Positions 52,991 through 63,832 are shown, counted from the stretch's first letter. The stretch is DNA of 64,000 nt from Mangifera indica (GCF_011075055.1 NC_058151.1:10000251-10064250); one strand, 5' to 3'. Program-made: numbers and translations. Notes: generated by a model from the sequence alone, not told the origin.

Positions 52991-53313
52991 AATGATACCA
53001 CTCCCTGTTCTATACCCTAAAATTACCAGCCTAATAAAGGCCAAAAGACTGTTTTCCAATGAGTTTAGATGCGTTCTCAAAGTTACATATGCAAAATTTG
53101 AAAAGTCAAAAGTCTTACCAACCTATTTAAAAACTCAGTTATAATTAGGGATAAAATCGATATTTAATAAAAAATTTTAAAAACTAAAATTTTATTCGTT
53201 TGCCCCCTTCAATTTGAAAATGTCACATTCCTTCCACTCATAGTTTGAAAAATCAACATTTTCCCTTTAACTTTTGCAAACCGTCACTAGGGACGGTCGT
53301 CTCTGACCGCATT

Positions 53314-53563
53314 TGTGATACCTTTAGGCGAATCTCACATCAACAAAGCACGGGAGAGATGTTTGGTTTATCTATACTCTGTTTATGTATCCCATATCGA
53401 TTAGAGGTGAAAGAATTTGACTAGTTAAATAGCCTGTGAGTTCCTTAAACTATTAAGACGCGTTTTAGGTTGCAAAGCCTAGAAGTAAAACCATGATGGA
53501 TTATGTGTCAAAAATAGACAATATCTTGATAGTGGGTCGGGTTATTAGACCAAGGATGTTACA
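53314..53563 (+). repeat. TRIM 5' LTR
   Basis: 250 bp, starting TGTGATACCTTTAGGCGAAT and ending ACCAAGGATGTTACA. It differs from the 3' LTR at a good number of positions, which indicates an old insertion. Confidence 0.85.
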
Positions 53564-53650
53564 AATGGTATCAGAATGGCTTCGCGTGTCCTCTTGAACG
53601 ATGGTAGGGCAAATCTCAGTGAGGACACTAAGTCCCGTAAGGGGGGTGTA

Positions 53651-53900
53651 TATGATACCCTTTGGTGAATCTCACATCGACAAAGCACGATAAAGATGTT
53701 GGGTATGTCTGTACTCTGTCTATGTATCTCACATCGGTTAGAGGTGAAAGAATTTGACTGGTTAAATAGCCTATGAGCTCCTTAAACTGTTGAGACACGT
53801 TTTGGGTTGCAAAGCCCAAAAGCAAAACCATGATGAACTGTGTGTCCAAAGTGGACAATATCTTGACAGTGGGGTGGGTTATTGGACCAAGGATGTTACA
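53651..53900 (+). repeat. TRIM 3' LTR
   Basis: 250 bp. It starts TATGATACCCTTTGGTGAAT (the expected TG is mutated to TA) and ends ACCAAGGATGTTACA. Confidence 0.85.
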
Positions 53901-54498
53901 ACATTGGCTCTCCTTTTTGGTTTATCTCTCCCTACTGATCAAATCTGAAATACTAGATAATTTGATTTTCTTCGACGAAGATGAAATCATATTTGTCAAA
54001 ATGTCTTTGTCTTGGACGAAGATGACCGTTGGAGGTCTTAAATGAAGATGATGTACCTGTATAAAACCTCTGATGGTCATTTTTGTCTCAAACAAAGACG
54101 AAATCATTTTTGTCTAAGACTAAGACAATTTTGTCTTCGTTGGAGAAAATCGATTTCTCTGATACCTAGGATTCGATCTACAAGGAGAAATAAACTGAAA
54201 AAGAGAGTCAACACAGCCAGAGACGAAGAACTTTGCTGTTTTTAACAACGATTTGCAAACTCTTGAGGGGAAATATTGATTTTTCAAATTTCAAATAGGG
54301 GAAATTGTCAGATTTTCAAATTGAAGGGGGTAAAGGTAGTAAAACTTTAGTTTTTAAAATTTTTTTATTAAACAATAGTTTTACCCTTAACTATAACTGA
54401 GATTTTAAATGAATGAATGAACCTTTTGGCATTTCAAATCTCATTGGTGTGATTTCGAGAATACACCTAAACTTAGGTGGGAAATAGACCTTTGGCCA

Positions 54499-54743
54499 CA
54501 ATTTAAAAGTAAAAAACGTTCGTCTTTAAATTTTCCTAAAATTTCTGAAAACGCTAGCAATTTTATGGACATTGTCGTCAATTTTGTCAAAACAGTTCTC
54601 CGACTGGCTTTCAGATTGCATGAATTTCTCATCCATAGAAGCCACCTTATCAGTCAAACTTTTTAGATCTTTTCCAAATCTTCAACTTTTCCACCCATTC
54701 GAGTTTCACCATAAAACAAATTCATTGGCTCTAATACCAAAAT
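54499..54743 (-). repeat. Second gag-start fragment beyond the inner LTR
   Basis: It matches 60325-60529, including the primer-binding site, the gag start region and the shared string GATTGTCGTCAATTTTGTCA-like sequence. An LTR followed by a new primer-binding site and gag start means a second retrotransposon unit once followed the first. It is cut off next to the TIR element at 54498. Confidence 0.8.
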
Positions 54744-55422
54744 TGTTGCAGACCTATAGAATAGCAAATTCAGACTTGTAGAGCAGAAGATTCAGACCTG
54801 TAGAACAGAGAATTCTAGCCGAAGAATGCCTCTAGATTACTTAAGATGGCAGATCTCTCATAAGAAAAATGTTAAAATAAGTTCCACAACTTTCAAAATG
54901 TAAATTCAACAAACAAATTGTAATTCAATACTTAATGAAAAGGGAAATAACATCATCAATTCCAATAGCAATCATAACATCTAATTACAGAAATTAAAAT
55001 AGCCAATGCAATAACAATCTAATAAATCAAAGTAATAGAACAATAACAAATAAAAGGACACAACAACAAAACTCTAAAACAATTGAGTTAACAAAGAGCT
55101 CCTAAGAATTTAATCAAATCTAGAAAGTCTTCTTCACCCTTCTTTCTCCTCATACTTGTATTTATAGGCAGTCTTTCTCTTCCACTTTCCTCATGGTTGC
55201 CTAATTTCTTGCTTAATCTTCTGCACACGTTGGCCTTTTTCCCACTAACCCATTTCCTTCAAAATGATTAGGGCCACTTCCAACATTTCATCTGAATTTT
55301 CCAGAATATCCTCATTAGCATTACATCTCATGACAATTCCAACTGGATCATCTTGTAGGTTGCTCTTTTGGATTTTTGTTTTGGGCTTACGAAAATAAAC
55401 TCTGGAAGTGAGGCTTCTATCA
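54744..55422 (-). repeat. Inner LTR (679 bp) of the gypsy element
   Basis: Read on the minus strand it starts TGATAGAAGCCTCAC and ends GTCTGCAACA. Compared with the outer LTR it carries an extra block of about 55 bp near 55160-55215 and lacks a block of about 28 bp, besides many substitutions. The LTRs have therefore diverged a long time. Confidence 0.88.
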
Positions 55423-55620
55423 ACACCCCCCCTCATGGATTTTCACCTTGTCCTCAAGGTGAAAAGATGGGAATTGCTCATTTAATTCTGCAAAATCCTT
55501 CTAAGAATTTTCGCAATCAGGTAAGTCATGCCATTTAATAAGAACTTCTAAGTGGCCATTTTTAGAATAACAAGTATCCAACAATGACTCTGGTTATAGC
55601 TGTAATTCTAGCTAATCAGA
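55423..55620 (-). pseudogene. Chromodomain of the gypsy element, with a nonsense codon
   Basis: On the minus strand, just before the polypurine tract, a frame reads VLIKWHDLP, then ENS followed by a stop in place of the conserved Trp, then KDFAELNEQFPSFHLEDKV. This is the chromodomain-like tail seen in many plant chromoviruses. The stop shows that the polyprotein is dead. Confidence 0.75.
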
Positions 55621-55830
55621 TAAGCATAAAGGCAAAGGTTATGACTGAACTGAGGCACCTATAACCCTTTTAAGCTGGGAAACATGAAACATTGGGTGAA
55701 TTTTAACTCTATGAGGTAATGTCAAGCGATAAGCAACTAAGCCAATTCTTTTCGTAATTTCGTAAGGTCTATAGAACCGTAGACTCAGTTTCTCATTGGG
55801 TCTTTTAGCCAAATTCTTAAAATGATAAGA

Positions 55831-56885
55831 CTATAATTTAAGAAATATTTTATCTCCTACTTCAAAGTGCACTTCTCGCCTTTTTAAATCAGTTTGCCTT
55901 TTCATATTCTCCCGTGCGATGTTCAATTTTTCCTTCAATTCAATTAGAATAACATCACGCTGCTGAAGGTAGTTATTCACATAATCAATTTTTGAAGTAG
56001 TAAAGTTCCATTGGAGTAAAGTATGAGGGTCACACCTATAAACAACCTTAAATAGGGTCATCCCAACAGAGCTATGAAACGTGGTGTTGTACCAGTACTT
56101 TGCCCATGACAGCCACTTAATCCACCCACGAGGCTGTTGAACACAGAAATAGCGAAGATAAGTCTCGAGGGTCCTATTCACAATCTCAGTTTGACCATCG
56201 GTCTATATAACCATGGAGACGAACAATTTCTTTAGCTAATATGGCAACTACTTCCTTTGTTATGTAAGGATGAGAAAGGGGCAGGAAGTGCACTTTATCA
56301 GTCTGTCTACCACTACTAAAATAGTATCGCCTTTATTAGATCGAGATAGGCTGCTAATGAAATCTATTGAAATGTCTTCCCAAACTCTATCCGACACTGA
56401 TAGGGGTTACAATAATCCTGTAGGACTCATAGCCTCGTATTTGTTACGTTGGCATGTTTCACAACTTGCGACAAAGTCTTTAATAGTTTTTTTCATTCTA
56501 AGCCAATAAAACACTGCAACAACCCTCTTATAAGTTTAAAAAATCCTGAATGGCCTCCAAATAGGGAAGAGTGGAACTCATTCAGGATTGTTGAAAGAAT
56601 ATTAGACTGAGTAGTGATAACAAATCTCTCTTTGTAGAACAAAGTGTCGTGCTTCAACTCAAAGTTAGTGTGACTTGTTGGATCCTTTAATAAATCATGT
56701 ATTATACCTTTGTAATGAGCATTATGGTGAACCTCTTCATCTATAATGGCACCGTCTATCCAATGGCTTTCAGAGAGAGAGTTTAGTGATATTGATTCTA
56801 AAGGTAGCCTAGATAGAACATCTACAGCTTTGTTTTCTACCTCATTGCAATATTGAATTTCAAAATCATATCTCAATAGCTTCAT
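55831..56885 (-). pseudogene. Integrase region of the gypsy element, broken
   Basis: Frame 56885-56493 covers the end of RNase H and the integrase zinc-binding area (FHSSLFGGHSG). Frame 56181-55831 covers the end of the catalytic core and the C-terminal part (preceded by a DGQTEIVNR-type motif, then WYNTTFHSSVGMTLFKVVY). The part between, 56182-56492, is the core itself with in-frame stops. Confidence 0.8.
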
Positions 56886-56949
56886 AACCTATCTTTGTTG
56901 ATCGCCACTGACAATTGTCTATTCCATAAGGTGTTTGAGGCTCTTTTGA

Positions 56950-57197
56950 TTGGTGCGGACAATAAAGTGCCTTCCCAATAAATAATATCGCCTTTTTTAA
57001 AGGGCTATGACAATGGCCATCAACTTCTTTTCGTAAATTGATTTTGCCTTATTCCGTTGTGATAGTGCATGACTCATGAAAGATATTGATCGATTCCCTT
57101 GCATAAGAACAACTGCAATTCCATTAGTTGAAGCATCTATTTCAATAACAAATGTCTGAGTGAAATCTGGTATGACAAGTACAAGGATCGTGGTCAT
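56950..57197 (-). pseudogene. RNase H region of the gypsy element
   Basis: The frame contains FVIEIDASTNGIAVVLMQ, the first catalytic Asp motif of Ty3/gypsy RNase H, followed by ALSQRNKAKSIYEKKLMAIV. The frame then breaks before the zinc-binding region of integrase. Confidence 0.8.
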
Positions 57198-57371
57198 GGC
57201 TTTCTTGAGGGCTTCAAATACAGCCGTTGCTTCATCATTCCACTGAAAAGAGTTCTTCCTTAATAACTAAATGAGTGGGATTGCAATTTGTCCATAATCT
57301 TGCACAAAACGTCTATAATAACCAATGAGACCTAAGAATCCACAAAGTTCACTGATATTTCTCAGACGTGG

Positions 57372-58111
57372 CTAATCAACTATACATTGAATCTTTCTAG
57401 GGTCAGCGGTAACTCCCTCGGCTAAAATGATATGGCCTAAATATTTAAGACGAGATACCCCAAATAAGCACTTATTTCGATTCAACACCAATTGATGCTT
57501 GGAAAGAAGGCACAAGGCTATATCTAAGTGTTTCATGTGGTCTGCCAATGTCATACTGTAGATTAAGATATCATCAAAAAAGACAAGGATAAAACGTCTT
57601 AATTGGTCTCGAAAAATTTCATTCATTAAGGCCTAAAAAGTAGCTAGAGCATTGGATAACCCAAACAACAGTGCTAAGAATTCATAATGACCATTATGGG
57701 TTCGAAATGTAATTTTTTCTACATCAGCTTCCACGATACGTATTTGATGATATCCAAACTTTAAATCTAGCTTACTAAAAATAGTTGCACCAAATAATTC
57801 ATCTAAAAGTTCATCAATAGCAAGTATAGGGAATTTATCTAAGATGGTGAGTTTGTTCAATGCCCTGTAGTCTATGGAAAAACATCAGCCTCTATCTTTT
57901 TTTTGGACGAGTAACACCGAAATGGAATAGGGACTGACACTAGAGCGAATGATGTTGGCGTGTAGCATTTCATGAACTTGCCTTTCAACTTATTCTTTTT
58001 ATGGTGGGGATATCGATAAGGTTGGATACTTGGTGGTGTGGCCCTTTCGATCAAGCGTATGGCATGGTCATGAGAACGTCGAGGTGGGAGACTTTTTGGT
58101 TCGTCAAACAA
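57372..58111 (-). pseudogene. Reverse transcriptase region of the gypsy element
   Basis: Pieces of a Ty3/gypsy reverse transcriptase in two to three frames: the upstream segment with HDHAIRLIERATPPSIQPYRYP, then [25 protein letters not shown], and the active-site motif FFDDILIYS followed by LGHII. Stops and frame changes at about 57630 and 57870 break the polyprotein. Confidence 0.88.
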
Positions 58112-58508
58112 TTGGTAATAATTCTGTAGTAGGGAAAAATTTTCGGTGTCAGTTGCTTTTCTAAAGGGAAGTTAATGCCTGTTACAGTCAACTCAATTAA
58201 GTATCCCATTTTGCTTTTTTTTAGTGTCTCCCAGATAGATTTGTGAAAGGCTTCTCGAGTGTCTAAGGAAGGATCTCCTTAAAGTGTGACTTGTTGTCCT
58301 TTCCATTCGAACCACATTGTTAATGAATTCCAGTCACTATGTTGAGGGTGGCTAGCTAATCCATTCTGAGAATGACATTGATATTGCCTAATTGAAATAC
58401 TAAATAGTTTTGCACAAACTCAATTTCTCCTATCGTCAGCTTAACATTCTTACAAATTCCTCTTCTTGTGATTTGTTTCCCTGTTCCAACTATCACTGTA
58501 AATTGTTT

Positions 58509-58820
58509 CTATTGAATAGGCAACGCTAAAACAGACACCAATTGTTGAGAGAGGAAACTGTTGGTTGTTCCACAATCAATTAAAATGATTATCGATTCTC
58601 CCATTATAACGCTATGTAGTTTTATCGTTTTAAGGGAGTTTACCCTTGCCACTGAATGACGGGATAGTTCAATGGTTGGTGTCTTCGCTGGTTGCATCTC
58701 GTCGACATCCATGAAGAGTCATCTTCTTCCATTACATCACTCTCACAAAGCATTAGTCGGAATTGCTTGTATAGACAATCATGGATGGGGTTGTATTTGT
58801 CACCGCATTTGTAGCAGAGT
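58509..58820 (-). pseudogene. Gag zinc knuckle and protease of the gypsy element
   Basis: At 58816-58775 the frame reads CYKCGDKYNPIHDC, the zinc-knuckle form typical of plant chromoviruses. Downstream, frame 58712-58509 holds the aspartic protease with IDCGTTNSF where IDSGATxxF is usual, so the core motif is partly decayed. Confidence 0.8.
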
Positions 58821-59461
58821 TTCTGATCATATTGAAACTTGAGTTCTTGCTAGGAGAAACATCAAGGCTGTTGTGGTGGTGACACTTCTTGCTAGAAGAG
58901 ACATCGTGGTTACTGTGGTGGTAACGACCGTCTATTGAGAGAGACTGCAGTGGAGGTTAGCATTGGTGTCGATTGGGTGAAGCATTCGTCGGTACAGTAG
59001 ATCAAAGTTTGTGGTATGGACAAAGATAGGATAATTGTTAGATGAGTTTCAGCGATGCTCGAAGGTAAATGTGGTGGGTTGCGGAGTGGAGATGGAATGG
59101 CTAGGTAAGATTATGGGTTTTAGGCTAGGTTTGGGTATATAGATGAGTAGACCTATTGGGGTTGGGTCTGGTAGGTGTGTGGATAAGGATATTGGGTTTG
59201 GGCAGGCGTAACAGGCTGGAATTACGGTGTGTGAAAAGTGTTTATGTGTGGGCTTTGAGTTTGAGTTGGTATGGGGCTTGGGTTAGTGTTTTGGGCCAAA
59301 GAAAATTGGGTCATGTGAGGTTGCATAGTAATTGGATTGGTGAAATTATAAAATTCTTGAGTGAGTTGTGGGTGAGTGGGATATTGATTTGGGTTTAAGC
59401 TTATTATTTTGTTGAAGGGGTGCGCTAAATATGGAGTGGGTGTACACGACAACAAGTTGGT

Positions 59462-60498
59462 CTAACCTAGAACCTGATGGACCGCTCTAATTAAACCCGA
59501 CCTATACAAAGCCCAATCTCTTTGCTCTATCTCAGCCACCATATGCATTAGCATTATGAGATATGTCGGTGCCAATAGACGTAGCTTTGCCTGAATATGA
59601 TGTTTAAGGCCAGCCAAGAAGACTCCACGAACCCATTCAATGGATATAGTCAGTAACATGGCGACCAGTTACTCAAACCATGCTCGATATTATGCCATTG
59701 TCCCTGTTTGTTGATGAAGGATGATCTGTTCGTATGGCAATTGGTGTTGTGATGATCCAAAACGAAGAAACAACTTCTCTTTAAGCTCCCTCCACTTTTT
59801 GAATGGCTGCCACAACTTACAAAATTGAAACCACAACAGTGTTTCGCCTTCGAAACAAAGGATGACTACTGGAAGCCATTCTTGATCGTCCATTACGTTC
59901 ATATAGAAATAACACTCAGCCTTTACAACCCAGCCTTAGGGATTTTCTCCATTGAACACTGGCAGTTCCATCTTTCGATGAAGGTGATCTCGTCGACACC
60001 CTTGTTCTGTCAAAGGGTAACGAGGCATGAATTGGTGTCTTGAAGTCTCGTCGTAAGTGGTTCCTGGACCATAAGAATGTGGTGGTGGAAAGAGACATCC
60101 GAAGTTATCTCCCGCACCTATGAAATAATGAGTTTGTGAGGGAAGCATAAAGAGGGATACTTCGGTTGTCCATGCAACAGGGTTGTGGTCGGAGATGGTG
60201 CAGTCGGAAAGGGTGTTGACGGCTAGCCATGAGCTGGGGTCGAGGTAAGAGGTGGTACTTGCTGACCATAAGATGGTGCAGTGGTTGAAGGTGGTATAGT
60301 TTCTGTTTCCTTGCCCTTAACATCCGGTAAAAGTAATTGACGAATTTCATGAAGATTGTCGTCAATTTTGTCAAAATGGTTCGCTGACTGGCTTTCAGAT
60401 TGCATGAATTTCTCGTCCATGGAAACCACCTTGTCAGCCAAACTTTTTAGATCCTTTTCCAAATCTTCAAATTCTCCACCTATTCGGGTTTTCACCAT
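59462..60498 (-). pseudogene. Gag region of the gypsy element
   Basis: The start codon frame at 60498 opens shortly after the primer-binding site and encodes a charged, coiled-coil-like N-terminus. After frame changes, 60148-59936 and 59902-59462 encode the retrotransposon gag domain (KMELPVFNGENP; WFQFCKLWQPFKKWRELKEK; FLAGLKHHIQAKLRL). The gag is split over at least three frames. Confidence 0.75.
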
Positions 60499-60529
60499 AA
60501 ACCGGATTCGTCAGCTCTAATACCAAATT

Positions 60530-61158
60530 TGTTGCAAACATGTAGAATAATAGATTCAGACATGTAGAGCAGAAGATTCAGACCTGTAGAACAGAAAATT
60601 CCAGCCAAAGAATGCCTCTAGATTACTCAAGATGGTAGATCTCTCACAAGAAAAATGTCAAAATAAGATCCACAACTTTCAAAATGTAAATTCAACAAAT
60701 AAATTGTAATTCAATACTTAATGAAAAGGGAAATATCATCAATTCCAGTAGCAATCACAGCATCTAATTACATAAATTAAAACAGCCAATGCGATAACAA
60801 TCTAATTAATCAAAGCAACAAAACAGCAACAAAACTCTAAAGCAATTGAGCTAACAAAGAGCTCCTAAGAATTTAATCAAATCTGGAAAGTCTTCGTCAC
60901 CCTTCTGTCTCCTCATACTTGTATTTATAGGCACACGTTGGCCTCTTTCCCACTAACCCATTTCCTTCCAAATGATCAGGGCCACTTCCAGCCACTTGTT
61001 GCACTTTCTCCACTTCTAGCATTTCATCTGAATTTTCCATAATATCCTCATCAGCCTTGCATCTCATGACACTTCCAGCTGGATCATCTTGTGGGCTGCT
61101 TTTTTTTATTTTTGTTTTGGGCTTGCGAAAATCAACTCTGCAAATGAGGCTTCTATCA
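60530..61158 (-). repeat. Outer LTR (629 bp) of the gypsy element
   Basis: Minus-strand start TGATAGAAGCCTCATTTGCA, end ATGTTTGCAACA, then the primer-binding site three bases on (TTGGTATTAGAGC). In the direction of transcription this is the 5' LTR. Because the inner unit continues past the second LTR, I could not identify a target duplication for the whole array. Confidence 0.88.
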
Positions 61159-62440
61159 TGGAGAGTTCCCACAATCAACCAAAGTGGTTGTCCTCAAAAC
61201 TAAAAACCCTAATCTATTTTTGCTCTCCCTTTTGAAACTAGAGCACTCTTTTTATAATAAAACTATTTTATGAATCGAGAATGAGTGTCCCAATCCTAAC
61301 ATGATGGTTTCAAAATGCGACTCTAAATGCCTCAATTTTATGATTTCTTGTCAAGCCTTTATTCTACATGTTAGTATTCAGATTATGTAGCTTCTATTTT
61401 TGGTTGCATTTGAGGTCTATCACAACTTTTAAAGGCCTAAAACTTCATTAAGGTTATATGTCATGGTTTAGCGAATGATAATTCTGGTTTCAACAGGTTG
61501 TGGGGTTGTTTCTGAACTTATTTAGGGTGAATTCCGTGGTGTTTTTGCAATCAGTTTTTCACTGAGCTTAATGGTATCAGTGATGATCATTTTAACTATT
61601 TGTTTTGCTTTCATGGAGTGATTGATTGTGATGAAATCCTGCACCTCAATTCATCTTTGAATTTATTGTATGTTCCTTATCCTGGGCAACTTCATGAACT
61701 AAGCTTAATTGTGAACTGTTGTTCCCATTCTTTGTTGCTTTGTGTCGTTGACATGCTTTCCATTGGAACATAAGCTATATTAACTTGGAGTAGAGTAATT
61801 AGAACTTAATAATATTGTGGATAAGCTATTAAACTACCAATTAGGGCATTTTAATTCTTCTCCTCATTGTTAAGATATTCTTAAAACTAGTAATCTTCAA
61901 TCATACTAATTTTCTGAAACTCACTACAAAATAGATATGTGCAGTGAGCCCAGGCAAAAATATTGAAACAAAAACAAGAACTTCTATCATGTATGTATTG
62001 AAAATATTGATCTTATTTTTTTAAAGATTTGTCTGCACTGTCTCTCTTTGTCAGTTTTCTGATACACAAAACTCAGTGCTAATTCAGCATTATGATTTGA
62101 ATATGCATTAAATTATGTTAGGACCCATATATGCAAGGAAGAAAAACCAATGCAGGCAATTGGAAGCACATGTAGCATTTGCACAAAAGAGAAAAGGACC
62201 ACTGGAAATTGGAGAGGAACGTGAAATGAGTTGAGAAGGGTTCACAGTTACAAAGAGAGAATAAAAAGAGAGAAATGTAGGGAGAAAAGCGGAGCATAAA
62301 ATTATCGCTGTGGAAACCTTTGGGGGAGAACTTGCTGTGTCAAAAATCAGACCTGAGGAGAGGATTCCGACAGCCTCAAACTTGCCGGAAAATCATGTTG
62401 AGCTATGGGAGGTACCTACCAAATTCGTATTTAGCACTTT
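61159..62440. other. Intergenic region right of the gypsy element
   Basis: A moderately AT-rich stretch with no recognised gene or repeat. A splice-acceptor-like TTTCAACAG at about 61497 is followed by a short GC-richer patch (to about 61770), but its frames contain stops and I cannot tie it to a protein. Confidence 0.45.
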
Positions 62441-62441
62441 T

Positions 62442-62798
62442 CTAAGATAGATTCCAAACTAAGAAAATTGGAATCAAGAAGGGAAAGCACAGGAAATAAA
62501 AACAGAGCCAAGGGGATTTTTGAAGATGCTTTTTGGATTGCCCATAAATTGGGTTTCCCTTCTGCATATAAATTGCAGGATCATTTGACGAAGATCGACT
62601 CATCGGCAATGCTGCAAAAACGGTAGTCGACAAGTTTCGGCGGCAAAAAATTGGGTTTTGATTGAAAATTAGTTGAATCCGACCAGATCCAATTGCCAAA
62701 TTTTGTCCCTTCACCTGATGACCTAAGTTTTGTGGTGATGGAGTTGGAACCAAATGAAGGAGTGGAAAAGATAGAAAAAGAAAATTGGAAGAAGCCAT
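62442..62798 (-). CDS. Unplaced 118-aa ORF with transit-peptide-like start
   Basis: The ATG has a good context (AACATGGCT) and the first residues (MASSNFLFLSFPLL) followed by Ser/Arg-rich sequence up to CRRNLSTTVFAALP look like a plastid transit peptide with a cleavage region. I do not recognise the mature part. The C-terminal third is hydrophobic and may be read-through of an intron, so this could be the first exon of a gene, a gene fragment or chance. A possible donor (GAATTTG|GTAGGT) lies at about 62416, past the in-frame stop. No downstream exons could be found. Confidence 0.3.
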   Translation of the reverse strand: MASSNFLFLSFPLLHLVPTPSPQNLGHQVKGQNLAIGSGRIQLIFNQNPIFCRRNLSTTVFAALPMSRSSSNDPAIYMQKGNPIYGQSKKHLQKSPWLCFYFLCFPFLIPIFLVWNLS

Positions 62799-62859
62799 GT
62801 TTTTTTTTTTGGGTGATAAGTAAGTTAAGGTTTTACAAGAATCACATAAATTTCAACTC

Positions 62860-63190
62860 AAATTTTTACCTTAAGTCCTAATACCCTACCTGTTTTAGTA
62901 ACCTTGGGGCTACCAAAGAAGTGATCTTGGCTGCTGAACGACAGAAACAAGGTGGGAGAAATGATATGGGAAATGACGAAAGAAGGAGAATAAGTTTTAA
63001 AGTAACCTGACCCAATCAAACAACTTAGCCCAGTCCAAATTATATAAACAATTTTTTTCACACCCGTCCTATTCCAAAAATCAAGTCAACCCAACCCAAT
63101 CTCAATATTTCGTCTAACGCCCACCCAACATCTGATCCATCCCAGCCCAACCCAACAAGTACACACAAATCCAACCCCTATAACACCGGC
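62860..63190 (-). other. Region with (CCCAACC)-type simple repeats
   Basis: On the minus strand it starts near TAGGGGTTGGATTTGTGTG and is rich in GGGTTGGG-like strings, reminiscent of the ends of plant hAT-derived elements and of the element at 240-687. No second end could be fixed. Confidence 0.3.
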
Positions 63191-63832
63191 TCAAACACAC
63201 CTTACACCCACTAAAAAATGAACCTAAACTAATTCCGCTCGTCAAATTACCAAATTAAACAAAACCCAATATGAGAAAGAGGGATATAAATTAAAATAGG
63301 TAAAAAAAAAAAAAATTCATCTAAATCTTTTTAGATCAACTTTTGATATAGTTATTTTTTTAAACAAATTCATCATTTATTTGAATAATATTTTTTCTCT
63401 TATAATATACATTTCCTCCAATCATGTTTTTTCTCGATACGTGGTACACTCTAGTAATGCATCATCATATTGATAGTACGTAATTGTGGTAAATTATAGT
63501 ATAATAAATCAAAACTTGTTATAAAAACTTTCATTAATAAAAGTTAAAAACTGTAAATATTGATTTTTGAAAGAGGTTGATGTTTTTGTTTATTTGTTGG
63601 TAATTATCAATTACATTACTTATAAATAATTAATATATGCTATATTAGTCAAAGTAGAACAGGTCTAATGTCCAAATCAAAACCAAAAAGTAGAAATGCG
63701 ATTTCCTAAAAATGACAATACAAATGCGTATGTAATTAGGTATGCGAAGGCGAATGTGTGAATGAGTCATTCATGTATGCAAATGTGTGAATGACTATTA
63801 ATAAAATGGTAACTCAAATATTATATTTAATA

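Larger units (their letters stand above)
53314..53900 (+). mobile_element. TRIM (terminal-repeat retrotransposon in miniature)
   Basis: Two direct 250-bp terminal repeats (53314-53563 and 53651-53900) flank an 87-bp interior. The LTRs begin TGTGATACC / TATGATACC and end GATGTTACA. Directly after the first LTR is TGGTATCAGA (53566-53575), the primer-binding site for initiator tRNA-Met. The interior ends with an AAGGGGGGTG polypurine tract just before the second LTR. The flanks GCATT (53309-53313) and ACATT (53901-53905) are a probable 5-bp target duplication. No gag or pol is present, so mobilisation would need another element's proteins. Confidence 0.88.
53039..54498. mobile_element. Mutator-like TIR element, copy E, with nested TRIM
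   Basis: The left end is GGCCAAAAGACTGTTTTCCA. The right end, reverse-complemented, is TGGCCAAAGGTCTATTTCCC, and subterminal matches continue for well over 100 bp (for example AAACTAAAATTTTA on the left, AAAACTTTAGTTTTTAAAA on the right). It is 1460 bp long, about twice the size of copies A-C, mainly because a 587-bp TRIM is inserted inside. The right half has GACGAAGATGAAATCA-type repeats. I did not find a convincing target duplication. Confidence 0.65.
54499..61158 (-). mobile_element. Decayed Ty3/gypsy chromovirus retrotransposon in tandem-LTR arrangement
   Basis: On the minus strand the order is LTR (61158-60530), primer-binding site TTGGTATTAGAGC, gag, zinc knuckle, protease, reverse transcriptase, RNase H, integrase, chromodomain, a G7 polypurine tract (AGGGGGGGTGT), LTR (55422-54744), and then a second primer-binding site and gag start (54743 to about 54540) that stop near the TIR element ending at 54498. 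Protease-RT-RNaseH-integrase order plus a C-terminal chromodomain marks a chromovirus-type Ty3/gypsy element. The reading frame is broken by many stops and frameshifts, so it is not autonomous. Confidence 0.88.

Noticed and set aside
53314..53900. Cassandra-type TRIM carrying 5S rRNA-like sequence
   Set aside because: The LTR and interior sizes would allow it, but I could not see the 5S internal promoter sequence, so I call it only a TRIM.
59156..59455. Overlapping 77-80 aa frames on both strands with repeated Thr/Pro/Asn or Gly/Trp
   Set aside because: Low-complexity linker inside the gag region of the decayed gypsy element.
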